This document shows, piece by piece, positions 52,818-62,690 of a stretch of DNA of 64,000 nucleotides. A program made the position numbers and the translations under genes. The notes beneath the pieces were generated by a model. That model was not told the DNA's origin, searched no databases, and worked only from the letters and a program-made list of their open reading frames with translations. This DNA comes from Nitrospiraceae bacterium (GTDB lineage Bacteria; Nitrospirota; Nitrospiria; Nitrospirales; UBA2166): assembly GCA_002726235.1 (NCBI GenBank), contig PBSN01000025.1, positions 1 through 64,000 of the forward strand. Reading direction: 5' to 3'. Each line of letters begins with the position of its first letter. Position 1 is the stretch's first letter.

Positions 52818-54062
52818 ATGACCTCTCTTTCCCACGTTGATGCTGATGTCCATCAAGCGATCATACGGGAAATTGATCGTCAACAACATCGCCTTATCCT
52901 TATTGCATCAGAAAACCTCGCCAGCCAAGCCGTGATGGAAGCGCAAGGCTCCCTAATGACGAACAAATATGCTGAGGGATATCCCGGGCGACGATATTAC
53001 GGGGGATGTGAGAACGTCGACATCGTTGAACGCTTGGCTATCGAACGTGCGAAGCAACTGTTTGGCGCCGACCACGTGAACGTACAACCGCATTCTGGCT
53101 CTTCTGCAAACATGGCCGCCTACCTATCCGTTCTTAAACCAGGTGATCCTATTTTAGGAATGGATCTTCCCAACGGAGGACATCTTACCCACGGGCATCC
53201 TGTCAATTTTTCGGGGATCTTGTTTCAGTCATTCTCGTATGGAGTCGATCGCAACACGCAACTGATTGATTACGATGTGGTGGAACGCATCGCCAAGGAA
53301 TGTAGACCAAAGATGATCGTTGTCGGTGCCAGCGCTTACGCGCAAACCCTTGACTTCAAGCGATTTCGTGCCATCGCAACATCAATCGGTGCCTATCTTC
53401 TTGCCGATATCGCACACATTGCAGGCTTAGTCGCCGCCGGGTTACACCCCAGCCCCATTCCCCACGCTGACTTTGTCACAACGACGACACACAAAACCCT
53501 ACGTGGTCCCCGCGGAGGTATAATCATGTGCCGGCAGGAATTCGCAAAAGCCGTGGACAAAGCCGTTTTCCCGGGATTGCAAGGCGGGCCGCTCATGCAC
53601 GTGATTGCTGCAAAAGCAGTTGCACTGAAGGAAGCGCAATCACAGAATTTTCGAGCGTATCAGCAACAGGTGATTACGAACGCAAAAGTGTTAGCCGGAG
53701 AACTCCGGCAAAGAGGCTATACGATCGTCTCCGGTGATACGGACACCCATCTCTTCCTGGTAGACCTGAGCCCAAAGGGCATTTCTGGAAAAGCTGCCGA
53801 ATTAGCTTTAGATGCCTCAGGAATCACCGTCAACAAAAACACAATCCCGTATGACCCTCAGCCCCCAGCCATCGCCAGTGGAATTCGCCTTGGAACGCCA
53901 ATCGTATCATCTCAAGGGATGGGTCCATCGGAGATGGCACTGATCGCGGCATTGATCGACCGGGTCATTGGGAACCTCAATGATCCCACGATACATGAAA
54001 CCGTCAAATTAGAAATACAATCACTGTGTGGGAAGTTTCCCAATAAGAGGTTGACCACGTGA
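52818..54062 (+). CDS. glyA: Serine hydroxymethyltransferase
   Basis: 414 residues. PLP-dependent fold type I enzyme with [40 protein letters not shown] and the lysine motif [16 protein letters not shown]. It interconverts serine and glycine while loading the one-carbon unit on tetrahydrofolate, so it ties in with the folE/PabB-type genes of the window. It overlaps nrdR by 4 bases. Confidence 0.97.
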   Translation: MTSLSHVDADVHQAIIREIDRQQHRLILIASENLASQAVMEAQGSLMTNKYAEGYPGRRYYGGCENVDIVERLAIERAKQLFGADHVNVQPHSGSSANMAAYLSVLKPGDPILGMDLPNGGHLTHGHPVNFSGILFQSFSYGVDRNTQLIDYDVVERIAKECRPKMIVVGASAYAQTLDFKRFRAIATSIGAYLLADIAHIAGLVAAGLHPSPIPHADFVTTTTHKTLRGPRGGIIMCRQEFAKAVDKAVFPGLQGGPLMHVIAAKAVALKEAQSQNFRAYQQQVITNAKVLAGELRQRGYTIVSGDTDTHLFLVDLSPKGISGKAAELALDASGITVNKNTIPYDPQPPAIASGIRLGTPIVSSQGMGPSEMALIAALIDRVIGNLNDPTIHETVKLEIQSLCGKFPNKRLTT

Positions 54063-54511
54063 AATGCCCATTTTGCCATCACCTTGATGACCGCGTCGTT
54101 GACTCACGACTCGCCAAGGAAGGAGAAGTTATCCGCCGTCGCCGTGAGTGCCTCAACTGCAAACGAAGAGTCACTACCTACGAACGTTTTGATGACGTTC
54201 TCCCCATGGTAATCAAAAAAGATGGCCGCCGTGAAGCCTACGATCGCCGAAAAGTTATTTCCGGACTTCGTAAAGCCTGCGAGAAAAGGTCCATCAGCCA
54301 CGCGACCATCGAAGGCGTTGCAGACCGCATTGAGAAAAAACTCCAGGAACAAGGAGAATCCGAGATCCCGAGCCAGCCAATTGGGGAATTGGTTATGATC
54401 GAGTTGCATCACCTCGACCCCGTTGCCTACGTTAGGTTTGCTTCAGTCTACCGAGAGTTTAAGGATATCCAAGAATTTTCTGAGACCATCAGAAAACTCT
54501 CAGTAGACTGA
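54059..54511 (+). CDS. nrdR: Transcriptional repressor NrdR
   Basis: 150 residues: a zinc ribbon (C3, C6, C31, C34; [16 protein letters not shown] and [15 protein letters not shown]) followed by an ATP-cone ([20 protein letters not shown]). NrdR senses ATP/dATP and represses ribonucleotide reductase genes. The start is a GTG overlapping the glyA stop (GTGA). glyA-nrdR pairing is common. Confidence 0.96.
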   Translation: MKCPFCHHLDDRVVDSRLAKEGEVIRRRRECLNCKRRVTTYERFDDVLPMVIKKDGRREAYDRRKVISGLRKACEKRSISHATIEGVADRIEKKLQEQGESEIPSQPIGELVMIELHHLDPVAYVRFASVYREFKDIQEFSETIRKLSVD

Positions 54512-54561
54512 GAAACAAGCACTAAGGACGTAACCCTCTCCACTCATCGAACGTTATCTGC

Positions 54562-55713
54562 ATGACGCCACAACACGTTCAATCTAAAAAACCAGAGCCC
54601 CTCACTAATGTGGCCATTATCGGCTGTGGCAACGGCGGCAAGGCCCTGATGGAGATGTTTGCCGGCGATGCACTGGTTCGCATCGTAGGGATAGCCGAAA
54701 TAAGCCCAACCGCTATGGGCGTACCTCTCGCAAAAAAATTAGGGATTCCGATACGAAAAAACTTCCGCACGATTCTCAATTCCAGCGACATCGACTTAGT
54801 GATCGATGTGTCCGGCAACCCCACCGTCGAAGCTGCATTACTCAACGTCAACCGGCCAGACATGGCTATCATCGGGGGACCGAACGCGAAGTATATGTGG
54901 CAACTGATCGATGCCAGAATCCGTGCGAAGCAAGAAACTGAGCAACAACTGAATAAATACCAGCATCTTGCACGTCTCTATGTAAAAGAGGCAGCTTCTG
55001 CCGTCTCTGAGGAACGTACCCGTATTGCCTGCGACATCCACGACGGCCTGATCCAAACCTTGGTCGGATTGAATTATAAACTTGACTTGTGCCAAGCTCT
55101 TGCAGAACAAGATAGCGCACAATGCCTTGAGGTGCTCACTGAAATCAAAACTCAACTCAGGAGTAGCATTGAGGAGGCTCGCTATGTAATTTTCAACCTG
55201 AGACCGTTGCTCTCAAGTCAACTCGACATGATCCCAGCAGTCAAAAACTACCTAAAGTCATTTGAGGCGCAGGCGCGCATTAAGACTGTCTTTTGGTCTG
55301 AGGGCCATGAACGGGCACTCGGCTCCAAAACGAAAATCTTTCTATTCCGCATCATTCAAGAGTCCCTAAGCAACGTACGCAAACATGCAAAGGCAACCCA
55401 AGTCAAAGTGAGCGTTGACATACAGAATCATCGCGTCCTCACCACCATTGAGGACAATGGAATCGGATTCGACGCTGAGATGGCATTTCAAAATGCCTTC
55501 ACTTGGGATTCATTTGGTTTGAGGGCCATTATCGAGCGGGCACGAATCATCGGCGGCGATGCAACCATCGAATCTCAGCACGGAAATGGAACACGAATTA
55601 CTGTTGAGAGCCCGATCAGCAGACCACGATCGAAAACCTCAACGCGCAGTTCCCTCCCGATGGTCTCCTCAGTAAAACGCGTGTCAAGAATAAAGAAGAA
55701 ACACCGTGGATAG
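54562..55713 (+). CDS. Soluble histidine kinase with N-terminal Rossmann (dehydrogenase-like) domain
   Basis: 383 residues and no membrane helix. Residues ~14-118 are a Rossmann fold: a GxGxxG loop (VAIIGCGNGGKALMEMF, G21, G23, G26) and DIDLVIDVSGNPTVEAALLN, like the nucleotide-binding domain of aspartate/homoserine dehydrogenases. A helical linker (~118-150) leads to a HisKA_3 dimerisation domain with H160 in EERTRIACDIHDGLIQTLVG, then a HATPase with N-box RIIQESLSNVRKHAKAT and G-boxes EDNGIGFDAE and SFGLRAIIERARIIGG. It overlaps the LuxR-type regulator gene by 8 bases. I infer that it senses a dinucleotide or a metabolite; the ligand is unknown. Confidence 0.85.
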   Translation: MTPQHVQSKKPEPLTNVAIIGCGNGGKALMEMFAGDALVRIVGIAEISPTAMGVPLAKKLGIPIRKNFRTILNSSDIDLVIDVSGNPTVEAALLNVNRPDMAIIGGPNAKYMWQLIDARIRAKQETEQQLNKYQHLARLYVKEAASAVSEERTRIACDIHDGLIQTLVGLNYKLDLCQALAEQDSAQCLEVLTEIKTQLRSSIEEARYVIFNLRPLLSSQLDMIPAVKNYLKSFEAQARIKTVFWSEGHERALGSKTKIFLFRIIQESLSNVRKHAKATQVKVSVDIQNHRVLTTIEDNGIGFDAEMAFQNAFTWDSFGLRAIIERARIIGGDATIESQHGNGTRITVESPISRPRSKTSTRSSLPMVSSVKRVSRIKKKHRG

Positions 55714-56407
55714 CCAGGACATCATTAAAGTCCTCATCGTTGACGATCACCACGTCGTTCGAGAAGGCATTTCTTCAATCCTGAACATCGTGGATGGTAT
55801 CGAGGTATCCGGGGAAGCGAAAGATGGGCGAGAGGCGATTGAACAAGCCAGAGCACTGCTTCCCGACGTCATACTGATTGATATCAGCATGCCTCAGATG
55901 GACGGAGTGATAGCCACACGCGCAATAAAGAGCGAGCACCCTCATATAAGCATCATCGCGCTCACCATGTACGAAGAAGAACAGTACATTTATGACATGA
56001 TCCGTGCCGGCGCAACAGGATACCTCCTGAAAGACACCGATTCATCTGACCTCATCAAAGCTATCCGAGCGGTCTATCGCGGAGACTCCATGATCAATCC
56101 ATCGGTCGCGAGCAAGATATTGTCCGAGTTCTCTCAATTGTCAGAAGAAAAAGGGAAACGGACTCGCGTCGACCACGCCCTCACCGAGCGTGAACTCTCG
56201 GTCATCCGGCTCCTCGCTGAAGGAAAAACAAACAAAGAAATTGCCAATGCCTTAGACCTCAGTGAGAAAACGGTTAAGAATCACGTACGTAATATCTTTC
56301 ACAAGCTTCACGCCTACGATCGCACGCACGCCGCCATGCTGGCCCTTCGAAAAGGCTTAATTGATCTAGACGAACTCGACGTTACGCCATATGACGCTGA
56401 ATCATAG
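55706..56407 (+). CDS. NarL/FixJ-type response regulator
   Basis: 233 residues. Receiver domain with acidic pair D13/D14, phospho-acceptor D59 (DVILIDISMPQMDGV), T87 and K109; output domain LuxR-type helix-turn-helix (ALTERELSVIRLLAEGKTNK, SEKTVKNHVRNIFHKLHAYD). The GTG start overlaps the kinase gene by 8 bases, so this is the kinase's partner. HisKA_3 kinases pair with NarL-type regulators. Target genes are unknown. Confidence 0.95.
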   Translation: MDSQDIIKVLIVDDHHVVREGISSILNIVDGIEVSGEAKDGREAIEQARALLPDVILIDISMPQMDGVIATRAIKSEHPHISIIALTMYEEEQYIYDMIRAGATGYLLKDTDSSDLIKAIRAVYRGDSMINPSVASKILSEFSQLSEEKGKRTRVDHALTERELSVIRLLAEGKTNKEIANALDLSEKTVKNHVRNIFHKLHAYDRTHAAMLALRKGLIDLDELDVTPYDAES

Positions 56408-56506
56408 GATCGTGTTCCAAGCGCCTTTTCCCACAATTGTCATTTCGAACTCAACCCTTAGCCATTCAGGAAACAACTATTGAGATTTCTGATCGCATGT
56501 TTGCGT

Positions 56507-58372
56507 TTACGGAAGTTCCTCGAGAACTTCTCTCTGCATAATCTGAATTGCCTGAGTAGCTACAGCTGCAAGGTCAGGGTGGGTTGCCGAGAGGAATCGA
56601 ATTTGCGAAAGATACTCGATGTTCCGGGCTAATAGACGATAAATATCGCCTTCTGCCATGCTCGTCATTCTACAGAGATCAGCCCACGTCATCGTGGGAT
56701 CCCCAATCCAACGCTCCGGAAGAGCCGCAACATCAGCGCGAAGAAGAGGGAGCTCTTCATAGGCCTCAAGTGAGTGTGCCAATCGCCTCACGTGGATAAA
56801 GCGTTCTGCGAGTTCTTGCCTGATCCTTGGAAATACCGCAGGGCGATCATCATCGAAGGCAATGCTTGCCATAACTCCAGCGAGTATCGGAGGATCCATG
56901 CTTTTGAGCACTTCCGTTCGAATGAGTTCTGTCACCAGCAGTGAAGGGTTAATGCGAATATATCTTGCCCATTCACCGGCATCCGTAAGCTCATAGGTAC
57001 TGGTCAGATACCCGAGATGTTGGAGGACATTCATGCGCTTTTGAAACGTTCTCCACAGACCCGTCTGAAGTTGCTGAATGGAGTTGACGTGGTGATGAAG
57101 TTGCGTACGATCAGCATATGCGGTCGTGAATTCTACCCCACATGGTTTTTGCGAGGGACACATCGGACAAGGAAAATGCTCACCTAGAGTATGAAACATG
57201 TCTGGCGTCAGCGTTTCCATCAGGTACGGGTTGATATCTAGCGTGATAGCTGGAATTTGCGGTGCAAGAGGTTGAAGCTTCTTTGGAAGCGCTTGTGACT
57301 GGGCAGGTGCGGCTCCCTTCTCGTACTTTCCTGTGGGGATAGGTACGGTCGCATTGATAATTTTTTTGATCGCTCTTACAGGATACTGGGCAATGGTTCC
57401 GTCAAATCGCATCGCCGTGATCATGGGGGTGTTGTTTCCCCGGGTATAGTACAGGCGCAATACCACGACTCGCCGTTTAGACATCGAGACAACTTGTCCG
57501 GGAGTTAAATAAGGAATTCGCGCGGCAATTTCAGGCGAAGAAGCCCCATGAGGACGAAGTCGCTTGGTGGTGTCAAAGACAGCCTGTTGAAAACTGTGCC
57601 ACTGATGGATCCAATCTACACACGGTCTTGGAGCATAGCTGGAGAGAGAATTTTCCAGTGCATCAATTTTTGTCTGCAGGGCTTCGGCTTTGGCATTGAG
57701 CTGAAATTGCGCGAAGCTTTTATCAAGAATAGTCTGGATGTGGTCTTGAGGGTAGGCTTTGAGAAGATTGAGGACCATGGAATATGAAATTTCGAATTGA
57801 CTGCGCAGTGGCTCAGGACAACCAGTCAGTTTCTCCGCCAATCCGACAAGATCGATATACGGAGAAGGAGTTATGATGGCAAACCCAACCTTGTCCTTGC
57901 TGCGTCTCCCAGCGCGGCCTGCGATTTGTTGAACTTCCCCAACCGTAAGGTCGACAAATCCATGACTTTTTCGAATATTGGATTGCGTAATGATGACTGT
58001 CCGCGCGGGGAAGTCGACACCAGCCGCCAACGTGGTTGTTGCAAAAACCGCATCAAGTGCCCCTTTGCGCATCAGTTCTTCGATCACGATTTTCCATGAT
58101 GGGAGATGCCCCGCATGATGAGCGGCCACGCCACACTGAATTACACACTCACGGAACGGATGATTCTGAATGCTAGGATATGTCAGTGTCCACTGATCAA
58201 TGAGTCTGGCAATTGCTTCCTGTCGTTTCGGCGAAATGGTTTGAGGACCATGAGTAAACGCCTTCACCGCATTGTCGCAGGAGCGACGTGATGTCAAAAA
58301 CACAATCGCGGGAGTCAACTGCTTGGACTTCAGAGTCCGAATCAAATCAATGGGATGAATCGATGGGGGCAT
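56507..58372 (-). CDS. Ski2-like helicase C-terminal half, lacking the first RecA domain
   Basis: 621 residues. It begins directly in the second RecA domain (AIVFLTSRRSCDNAVKAF), with motif V TTTLAAGVDFPARTV and motif VI QQIAGRAGRRSKDKVGFAI, followed by a long helical C-terminal region with a CPMCPSQKPCG cysteine cluster. Complete relatives have a RecA1 domain with Walker A and DExH boxes upstream; none is visible in the 450 bases before the start, where the frame closes at a stop. The gene is therefore truncated, split from its other half, or a remnant. Helicase activity alone is unlikely. Confidence 0.7.
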   Translation of the reverse strand: MPPSIHPIDLIRTLKSKQLTPAIVFLTSRRSCDNAVKAFTHGPQTISPKRQEAIARLIDQWTLTYPSIQNHPFRECVIQCGVAAHHAGHLPSWKIVIEELMRKGALDAVFATTTLAAGVDFPARTVIITQSNIRKSHGFVDLTVGEVQQIAGRAGRRSKDKVGFAIITPSPYIDLVGLAEKLTGCPEPLRSQFEISYSMVLNLLKAYPQDHIQTILDKSFAQFQLNAKAEALQTKIDALENSLSSYAPRPCVDWIHQWHSFQQAVFDTTKRLRPHGASSPEIAARIPYLTPGQVVSMSKRRVVVLRLYYTRGNNTPMITAMRFDGTIAQYPVRAIKKIINATVPIPTGKYEKGAAPAQSQALPKKLQPLAPQIPAITLDINPYLMETLTPDMFHTLGEHFPCPMCPSQKPCGVEFTTAYADRTQLHHHVNSIQQLQTGLWRTFQKRMNVLQHLGYLTSTYELTDAGEWARYIRINPSLLVTELIRTEVLKSMDPPILAGVMASIAFDDDRPAVFPRIRQELAERFIHVRRLAHSLEAYEELPLLRADVAALPERWIGDPTMTWADLCRMTSMAEGDIYRLLARNIEYLSQIRFLSATHPDLAAVATQAIQIMQREVLEELP

Positions 58373-58895
58373 ACAGTTCGATGGCGAAATTTCGTATGGA
58401 TTTCACTGTATCCAAGCACACACAGCTTACCACAGGGAAAAGATTTGGTGAACGCAGCATTGCTTCACCTGAATGCGTTCTATAAAACAGTTGACTCACG
58501 GATTGCAAATCTCTATTCTCAAAGCATGCTCATTTATTGATGATCCTAGGGGCAAAATACATTAGTCGCTCGAGGGTCAGCGATTCCTAGGTATCGCCAT
58601 TCCAAGACTTCACCCTCCCCTACAAATTGAACAGGTGCAAGAGACACAGTAGCAAGATGCACAAAGGCGGAAAAGGGCGAAGTCGCTTTTTTTATGAGCA
58701 AAGACGTTAGATCGTATTGCTATCACTGCTTCAGATATTCATACCGCATTAGGTAAAAATGCTGTCAAAACTCTAATCCGTGATCATCTGAGCAACTTAG
58801 TTCGATAATTCCCGCTACCGTTTTTGACTTTTTTCGACAAATGTTTAGTCCAGCGTTACCACCTCTGTTCTCTCCTGCACATAGAGACATCTCTG
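58373..58895. other. 523-base gap between the helicase half and the YyaL-like gene
   Basis: No gene that I can support. On the minus strand TTGCAA-18-TATAGA (about 58476-58505) may be a promoter for the helicase half. On the plus strand a weak hairpin (GCGA/TCGC, 58677-58686) is followed by a run of seven T (58687-58693), which could end an unannotated short transcript. Two CCTAGG sites lie around 58546 and 58590. Confidence 0.35.
58677..58693 (+). terminator. Possible intrinsic terminator
   Basis: A short stem GCGA-TCGC, extendable by AAAA/TTTT with bulged Gs, followed by TTTTTTT. No annotated rightward gene lies upstream, so if real it would terminate a small RNA or antisense transcript. 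The stem is weak. Confidence 0.25.
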
Positions 58896-60935
58896 ATGCG
58901 ACATGAGCATACCAATCGACTGATTGACGAAACGAGTCCATACCTCCTGCAACACGCGCACAATCCCGTTGATTGGTACCCATGGGGAGAAGAAGCGCTT
59001 GCCCGTGCAAAAGTGGAAAACAAACCAATTCTTCTCTCGATTGGCTATTCCGCATGCCACTGGTGTCATGTCATGGAGCGAGAATCATTTGAAAACATCG
59101 AAACCGCCACGCTCATGAATGCCAACTTCATCAATATCAAGGTCGATCGTGAAGAACGTCCAGATCTCGACGATATCTACCAGAAAGCAGTCCAAGCATT
59201 CATCGGGAGAGGAGGGGGATGGCCTCTGACAACATTTTTGACTCCAGATCAAGAACCGTTCTACGGTGGAACCTATTTCCCGCCAACACCCCGATACAAA
59301 ATGCCTGCGTTTCCAGACCTTCTTGCAGGCATTGCTGAGGCCTATCGCGACAAACAAGCTGATGTGCGACAGAACGTTCGGCAAGTAACGGCCGGGCTAC
59401 GTCGTATAGGAACACCGCGACCCTCCGAAGGGCCTCTCGATACTGCTCTCATTGATGATGCGGTCAAGGGTTTCACGTCGTTTTACGAACCAGTCGATGG
59501 AGGATTCGGCACAGGGCCAAAGTTTCCAACAGCTCAACCCTTTCAACTGCTACTTCGACACCACCATCGCACCAAAACGGAAACATCGCTTGAGATGACG
59601 ATCCATTCACTCCGAAAGATTGCGGCCGGTGGGGTCTATGATCACCTCGGAGGAGGCTTCCATCGCTACTCTGTCGATAGCAAGTGGCTGGTGCCACATT
59701 TTGAAAAGATGCTGTACGACAACGCCCAGCTTATCCGGCTCTACCTTGATGGATGGCGCCTAACACAGGCCGTTCGATTCCGCCAGGTCGTTGAAGAAAC
59801 AATCGAATATGTACGTCGTGAAATGATCTCGCCGGAGGGCGGCTTTTATACCGCGCAGGACGCGGACAGCGAAGGGGTCGAAGGAAAATACTTCGTATGG
59901 ACACCGGAAGAAATCAATGCAATTCTTGGCCCTGAACTCGGCGCAGAAATGTGTCGCATCTACAATGTGACTGAGAGCGGGAATTTTGAAGGCTCCGCTA
60001 TTCTCAACCGCATTGCAAGTTCGGATTTTGACGAGAACGAAATGGGCAGGATTGAGGCGTTGCTTGCTCCTGCGAGAACACAATTACGTGAAGCGCGTGA
60101 GCCAAGAAGCAAGCCACAACGCGATGAAAAAATCATCACCGGATGGAACGGTCTGATGATTTCTGGAATGCTGGATGCATATCAGACATTGGACAATCAA
60201 TCCTACCTCACGATGGCTGAGAACGCGCTCAATTTCTTGCTGGCTGAGGCCTATAAGAATGGCCACTTGTATAGGACGGTCACCAAGGGTCAAGGCAAAC
60301 TGAACGGCTACCTTGACGACTATGCGTTCTTGACTGCGGCATTGCTCGATGCGCATGAGTCCACCTTCAACAACACCTATTTAGAGGTTGCTCGAGAACT
60401 CACCTCAGTGATGGTTGAACAATTTTGGGATCCCCAAGTTGGCGGATGCTTCTTTACCGCCAACAACCACGAGACGTTGATTCAACGCATGAAATCCGGA
60501 AGCGACGGGCCGATTCCATCAGGGAACGCCATCGCGGCAATGAATTTCCTTCGCCTCTTTTCGCTGACCGGTGAACAGGCTTATCATGATCGAGCCGAAA
60601 AAACGTTCACTCTTTTTCGCACTGAGATGACCGACAACGGATATGGGAGTGCCGCGATGCTCAATGCGCTGGACTTTTACCTCGAGAAACCCAAAGAAAT
60701 TGTGCTCTTCGGGGATCGCATATCCCAAGAAATGAAAGCCCTCCTAACGAGAATTCACGCCACATATGTTCCAAATAAAGTCTTGATTCTCGTAGATGAT
60801 AAAAATTCCAACACCCTGCCTCCGATCGCCCAGGGGAAAACTACGCTGGATGGAAAACCTACGGTATACGTTTGCCATAACTTTTCCTGCTCTAGGCCAG
60901 TAACGTCATGGGCCAACTTGGAACCGCTTCTCTAA
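58896..60935 (+). CDS. YyaL/SSP411-type thioredoxin-domain protein
   Basis: About 679 residues. N-terminal DUF255 thioredoxin-like domain with [40 protein letters not shown] (CxxC) and [16 protein letters not shown]; then an (alpha/alpha)6 six-hairpin domain similar to N-acylglucosamine 2-epimerases ([36 protein letters not shown]). The family is found in all domains of life and lacks an assigned reaction. I start at the MRHEHTNRL Met; an in-frame ATG 24 codons earlier is possible. It is a single gene upstream of the pur operon. Confidence 0.88.
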   Translation: MRHEHTNRLIDETSPYLLQHAHNPVDWYPWGEEALARAKVENKPILLSIGYSACHWCHVMERESFENIETATLMNANFINIKVDREERPDLDDIYQKAVQAFIGRGGGWPLTTFLTPDQEPFYGGTYFPPTPRYKMPAFPDLLAGIAEAYRDKQADVRQNVRQVTAGLRRIGTPRPSEGPLDTALIDDAVKGFTSFYEPVDGGFGTGPKFPTAQPFQLLLRHHHRTKTETSLEMTIHSLRKIAAGGVYDHLGGGFHRYSVDSKWLVPHFEKMLYDNAQLIRLYLDGWRLTQAVRFRQVVEETIEYVRREMISPEGGFYTAQDADSEGVEGKYFVWTPEEINAILGPELGAEMCRIYNVTESGNFEGSAILNRIASSDFDENEMGRIEALLAPARTQLREAREPRSKPQRDEKIITGWNGLMISGMLDAYQTLDNQSYLTMAENALNFLLAEAYKNGHLYRTVTKGQGKLNGYLDDYAFLTAALLDAHESTFNNTYLEVARELTSVMVEQFWDPQVGGCFFTANNHETLIQRMKSGSDGPIPSGNAIAAMNFLRLFSLTGEQAYHDRAEKTFTLFRTEMTDNGYGSAAMLNALDFYLEKPKEIVLFGDRISQEMKALLTRIHATYVPNKVLILVDDKNSNTLPPIAQGKTTLDGKPTVYVCHNFSCSRPVTSWANLEPLL

Positions 60936-61023
60936 TGCCCCCACCCCTAAGACCTAATAGGTAGGAAAATCACGCCGGGAACATTGGATTTGGGAAAGTC
61001 AACCGCAGGAGTTCCTTTCCGAG

Positions 61024-61052
61024 TTGAATTCACCACAGGCGGGTGCTATCCT
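61024..61052 (+). promoter_or_regulatory. Candidate promoter of the purHDE operon
   Basis: TTGAAT (4/6) and TATCCT (4/6) with a 17-bp spacer, about 36 bases before the purH start, in the gap after the YyaL-like gene. No PurR box or purine riboswitch is recognisable in the short leader. Confidence 0.4.
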
Positions 61053-61087
61053 CTGCCCTCTGTCATTTGGTTTGTCACGGAAATGAT

Positions 61088-62671
61088 ATGGAAAAACTTG
61101 AAAAAGCACTGATCAGTGTTTCTGATAAGGCTGGGATCGTCGATCTCGCTCAGGGTTTACACAACCTTGGCGTCGAAATCTACTCCACAGGAGGAACTGC
61201 CCAGACGCTACGGTCTGCGGGAATTCCTGTGACTGATGTTGCGTCCTATACCGAATCACCTGAGATTCTCGATGGACGTGTGAAGACGCTACATCCCAGA
61301 GTTCATGGAGGAATTTTAGGTAAAGCCAACAATCTCAAACATCTCGGCGAAATGAAACAGCATAAAATTAGTCAAATTGGACTTGTCGTGGTGAACCTCT
61401 ATCCGTTTGAGAAGGCCATAGCACGACCGGAATGTTCTATCGATGAAGCCATCGAAAATATCGATATTGGTGGTGTCGCGTTGCTACGATCTGCCGGGAA
61501 AAACCACGCATTCGTCACCGTACTTGTCGATCCAGATGATTATCGTGCTGTGATGGAAGAACTGCAGAACGATGGGAAGCAGGTATCCACAGAGACACGT
61601 CGCCGTTTAGCTATCAAGGCGTTTCAGCACACCGCGCACTACGATAGTGTGATCACAAATTATCTCGATCGTGATACGTCCACCAAGGAAAATAATTTTC
61701 CGACATTCCTTCCAGTCCGCTTTGAGAAACTCAATACCCTGCGGTATGGCGAAAATATGCATCAACAGGGAGCGTTTTACCGTGAGATGGGTGCTGCAGG
61801 TCCCTCGATCGCAACCGCAACGCAACATCATGGAAAAGCCATGTCATTTAACAACGTGTTGGATGCTAACGCCGCCATGGAGCTGGCACTTGAGTTTGCT
61901 GAACCGGCAGCGGCGATCATCAAACATGTGAACCCGTGTGGTGTAGCAGTCAACGGGCGTCTGGTGGATGCTTTCATCAGTGCACGCGACACCGATCCCC
62001 TCTCTGCATTTGGTGGTGTCATCGGACTCAATCGGTCCGTGGATCTAGAAACCGCCAAGGAAATAACCAGTAACTTTGTTGAAGTAATTGTTGCCCCAGG
62101 ATTTCATGATGACGCGCTAGCTCACTTGAAACAGAAACGTGATCTGCGCGTGTTGGACCTTGGCCTTGAGACAAGTACGACAACGGCGTCAATTCAAGGG
62201 TGGTCCCTTGGAGTAGATGTGAAACGAGTAAAGGGAGGCCTCCTGATTCAGGAATTTGATCCGGCAGTAGATGAAGATTTGAAACACCTCAAAATCGTGA
62301 GTCAACGTACACCCACCGATGACGAATTGTCTGCCCTTCGATTTGCTTGGAGGGTCACCAAGCATGTCCGCTCGAATGCTATCGTTTATGCAAAAGGCAC
62401 CAAAACGATTGGCATTGGAGCTGGGCAAATGAGCCGGGTGGATTCGGTCCAGCTTGCAGGAAAAAAAGCATTACGGTCACTCAAAGGCACTGTGATGGCA
62501 TCCGATGCATTTTTTCCGTTCCGTGACGGCATTGACGAAGCGGCAAAGGGTGGCATCACTGCAGTGATTCAACCGGGTGGATCACTGCGTGATGATGAGG
62601 TAATTCAGTCCGTGAATGAACATGATATGGCCATGGTTCTCACCGGTGTCCGGCATTTCCGCCATGCCTAG
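61088..62671 (+). CDS. purH: Bifunctional AICAR formyltransferase / IMP cyclohydrolase
   Basis: 527 residues. Residues ~1-200 form the IMP cyclohydrolase (MGS-like) domain (LISVSDKAGIVDLAQGLHNL, GRVKTLHPRVHGGIL). The C-terminal AICAR transformylase has KLNTLRYGENMHQQGAFYRE, the catalytic KHVNPCG motif and SDAFFPFRDGIDEAA. It performs the last two steps to IMP using 10-formyl-THF. The ATG at 61088 gives the standard MEKLEKALISVSDK start; a start 15 codons upstream is unlikely. Confidence 0.97.
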   Translation: MEKLEKALISVSDKAGIVDLAQGLHNLGVEIYSTGGTAQTLRSAGIPVTDVASYTESPEILDGRVKTLHPRVHGGILGKANNLKHLGEMKQHKISQIGLVVVNLYPFEKAIARPECSIDEAIENIDIGGVALLRSAGKNHAFVTVLVDPDDYRAVMEELQNDGKQVSTETRRRLAIKAFQHTAHYDSVITNYLDRDTSTKENNFPTFLPVRFEKLNTLRYGENMHQQGAFYREMGAAGPSIATATQHHGKAMSFNNVLDANAAMELALEFAEPAAAIIKHVNPCGVAVNGRLVDAFISARDTDPLSAFGGVIGLNRSVDLETAKEITSNFVEVIVAPGFHDDALAHLKQKRDLRVLDLGLETSTTTASIQGWSLGVDVKRVKGGLLIQEFDPAVDEDLKHLKIVSQRTPTDDELSALRFAWRVTKHVRSNAIVYAKGTKTIGIGAGQMSRVDSVQLAGKKALRSLKGTVMASDAFFPFRDGIDEAAKGGITAVIQPGGSLRDDEVIQSVNEHDMAMVLTGVRHFRHA

Positions 62672-62690
62672 ACACCTCTAAGTTACGTCC

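Noticed and set aside
55706-56407. Regulator gene as an orphan
   Set aside because: The 8-base overlap with the HisKA_3 kinase gene shows it is the kinase partner.
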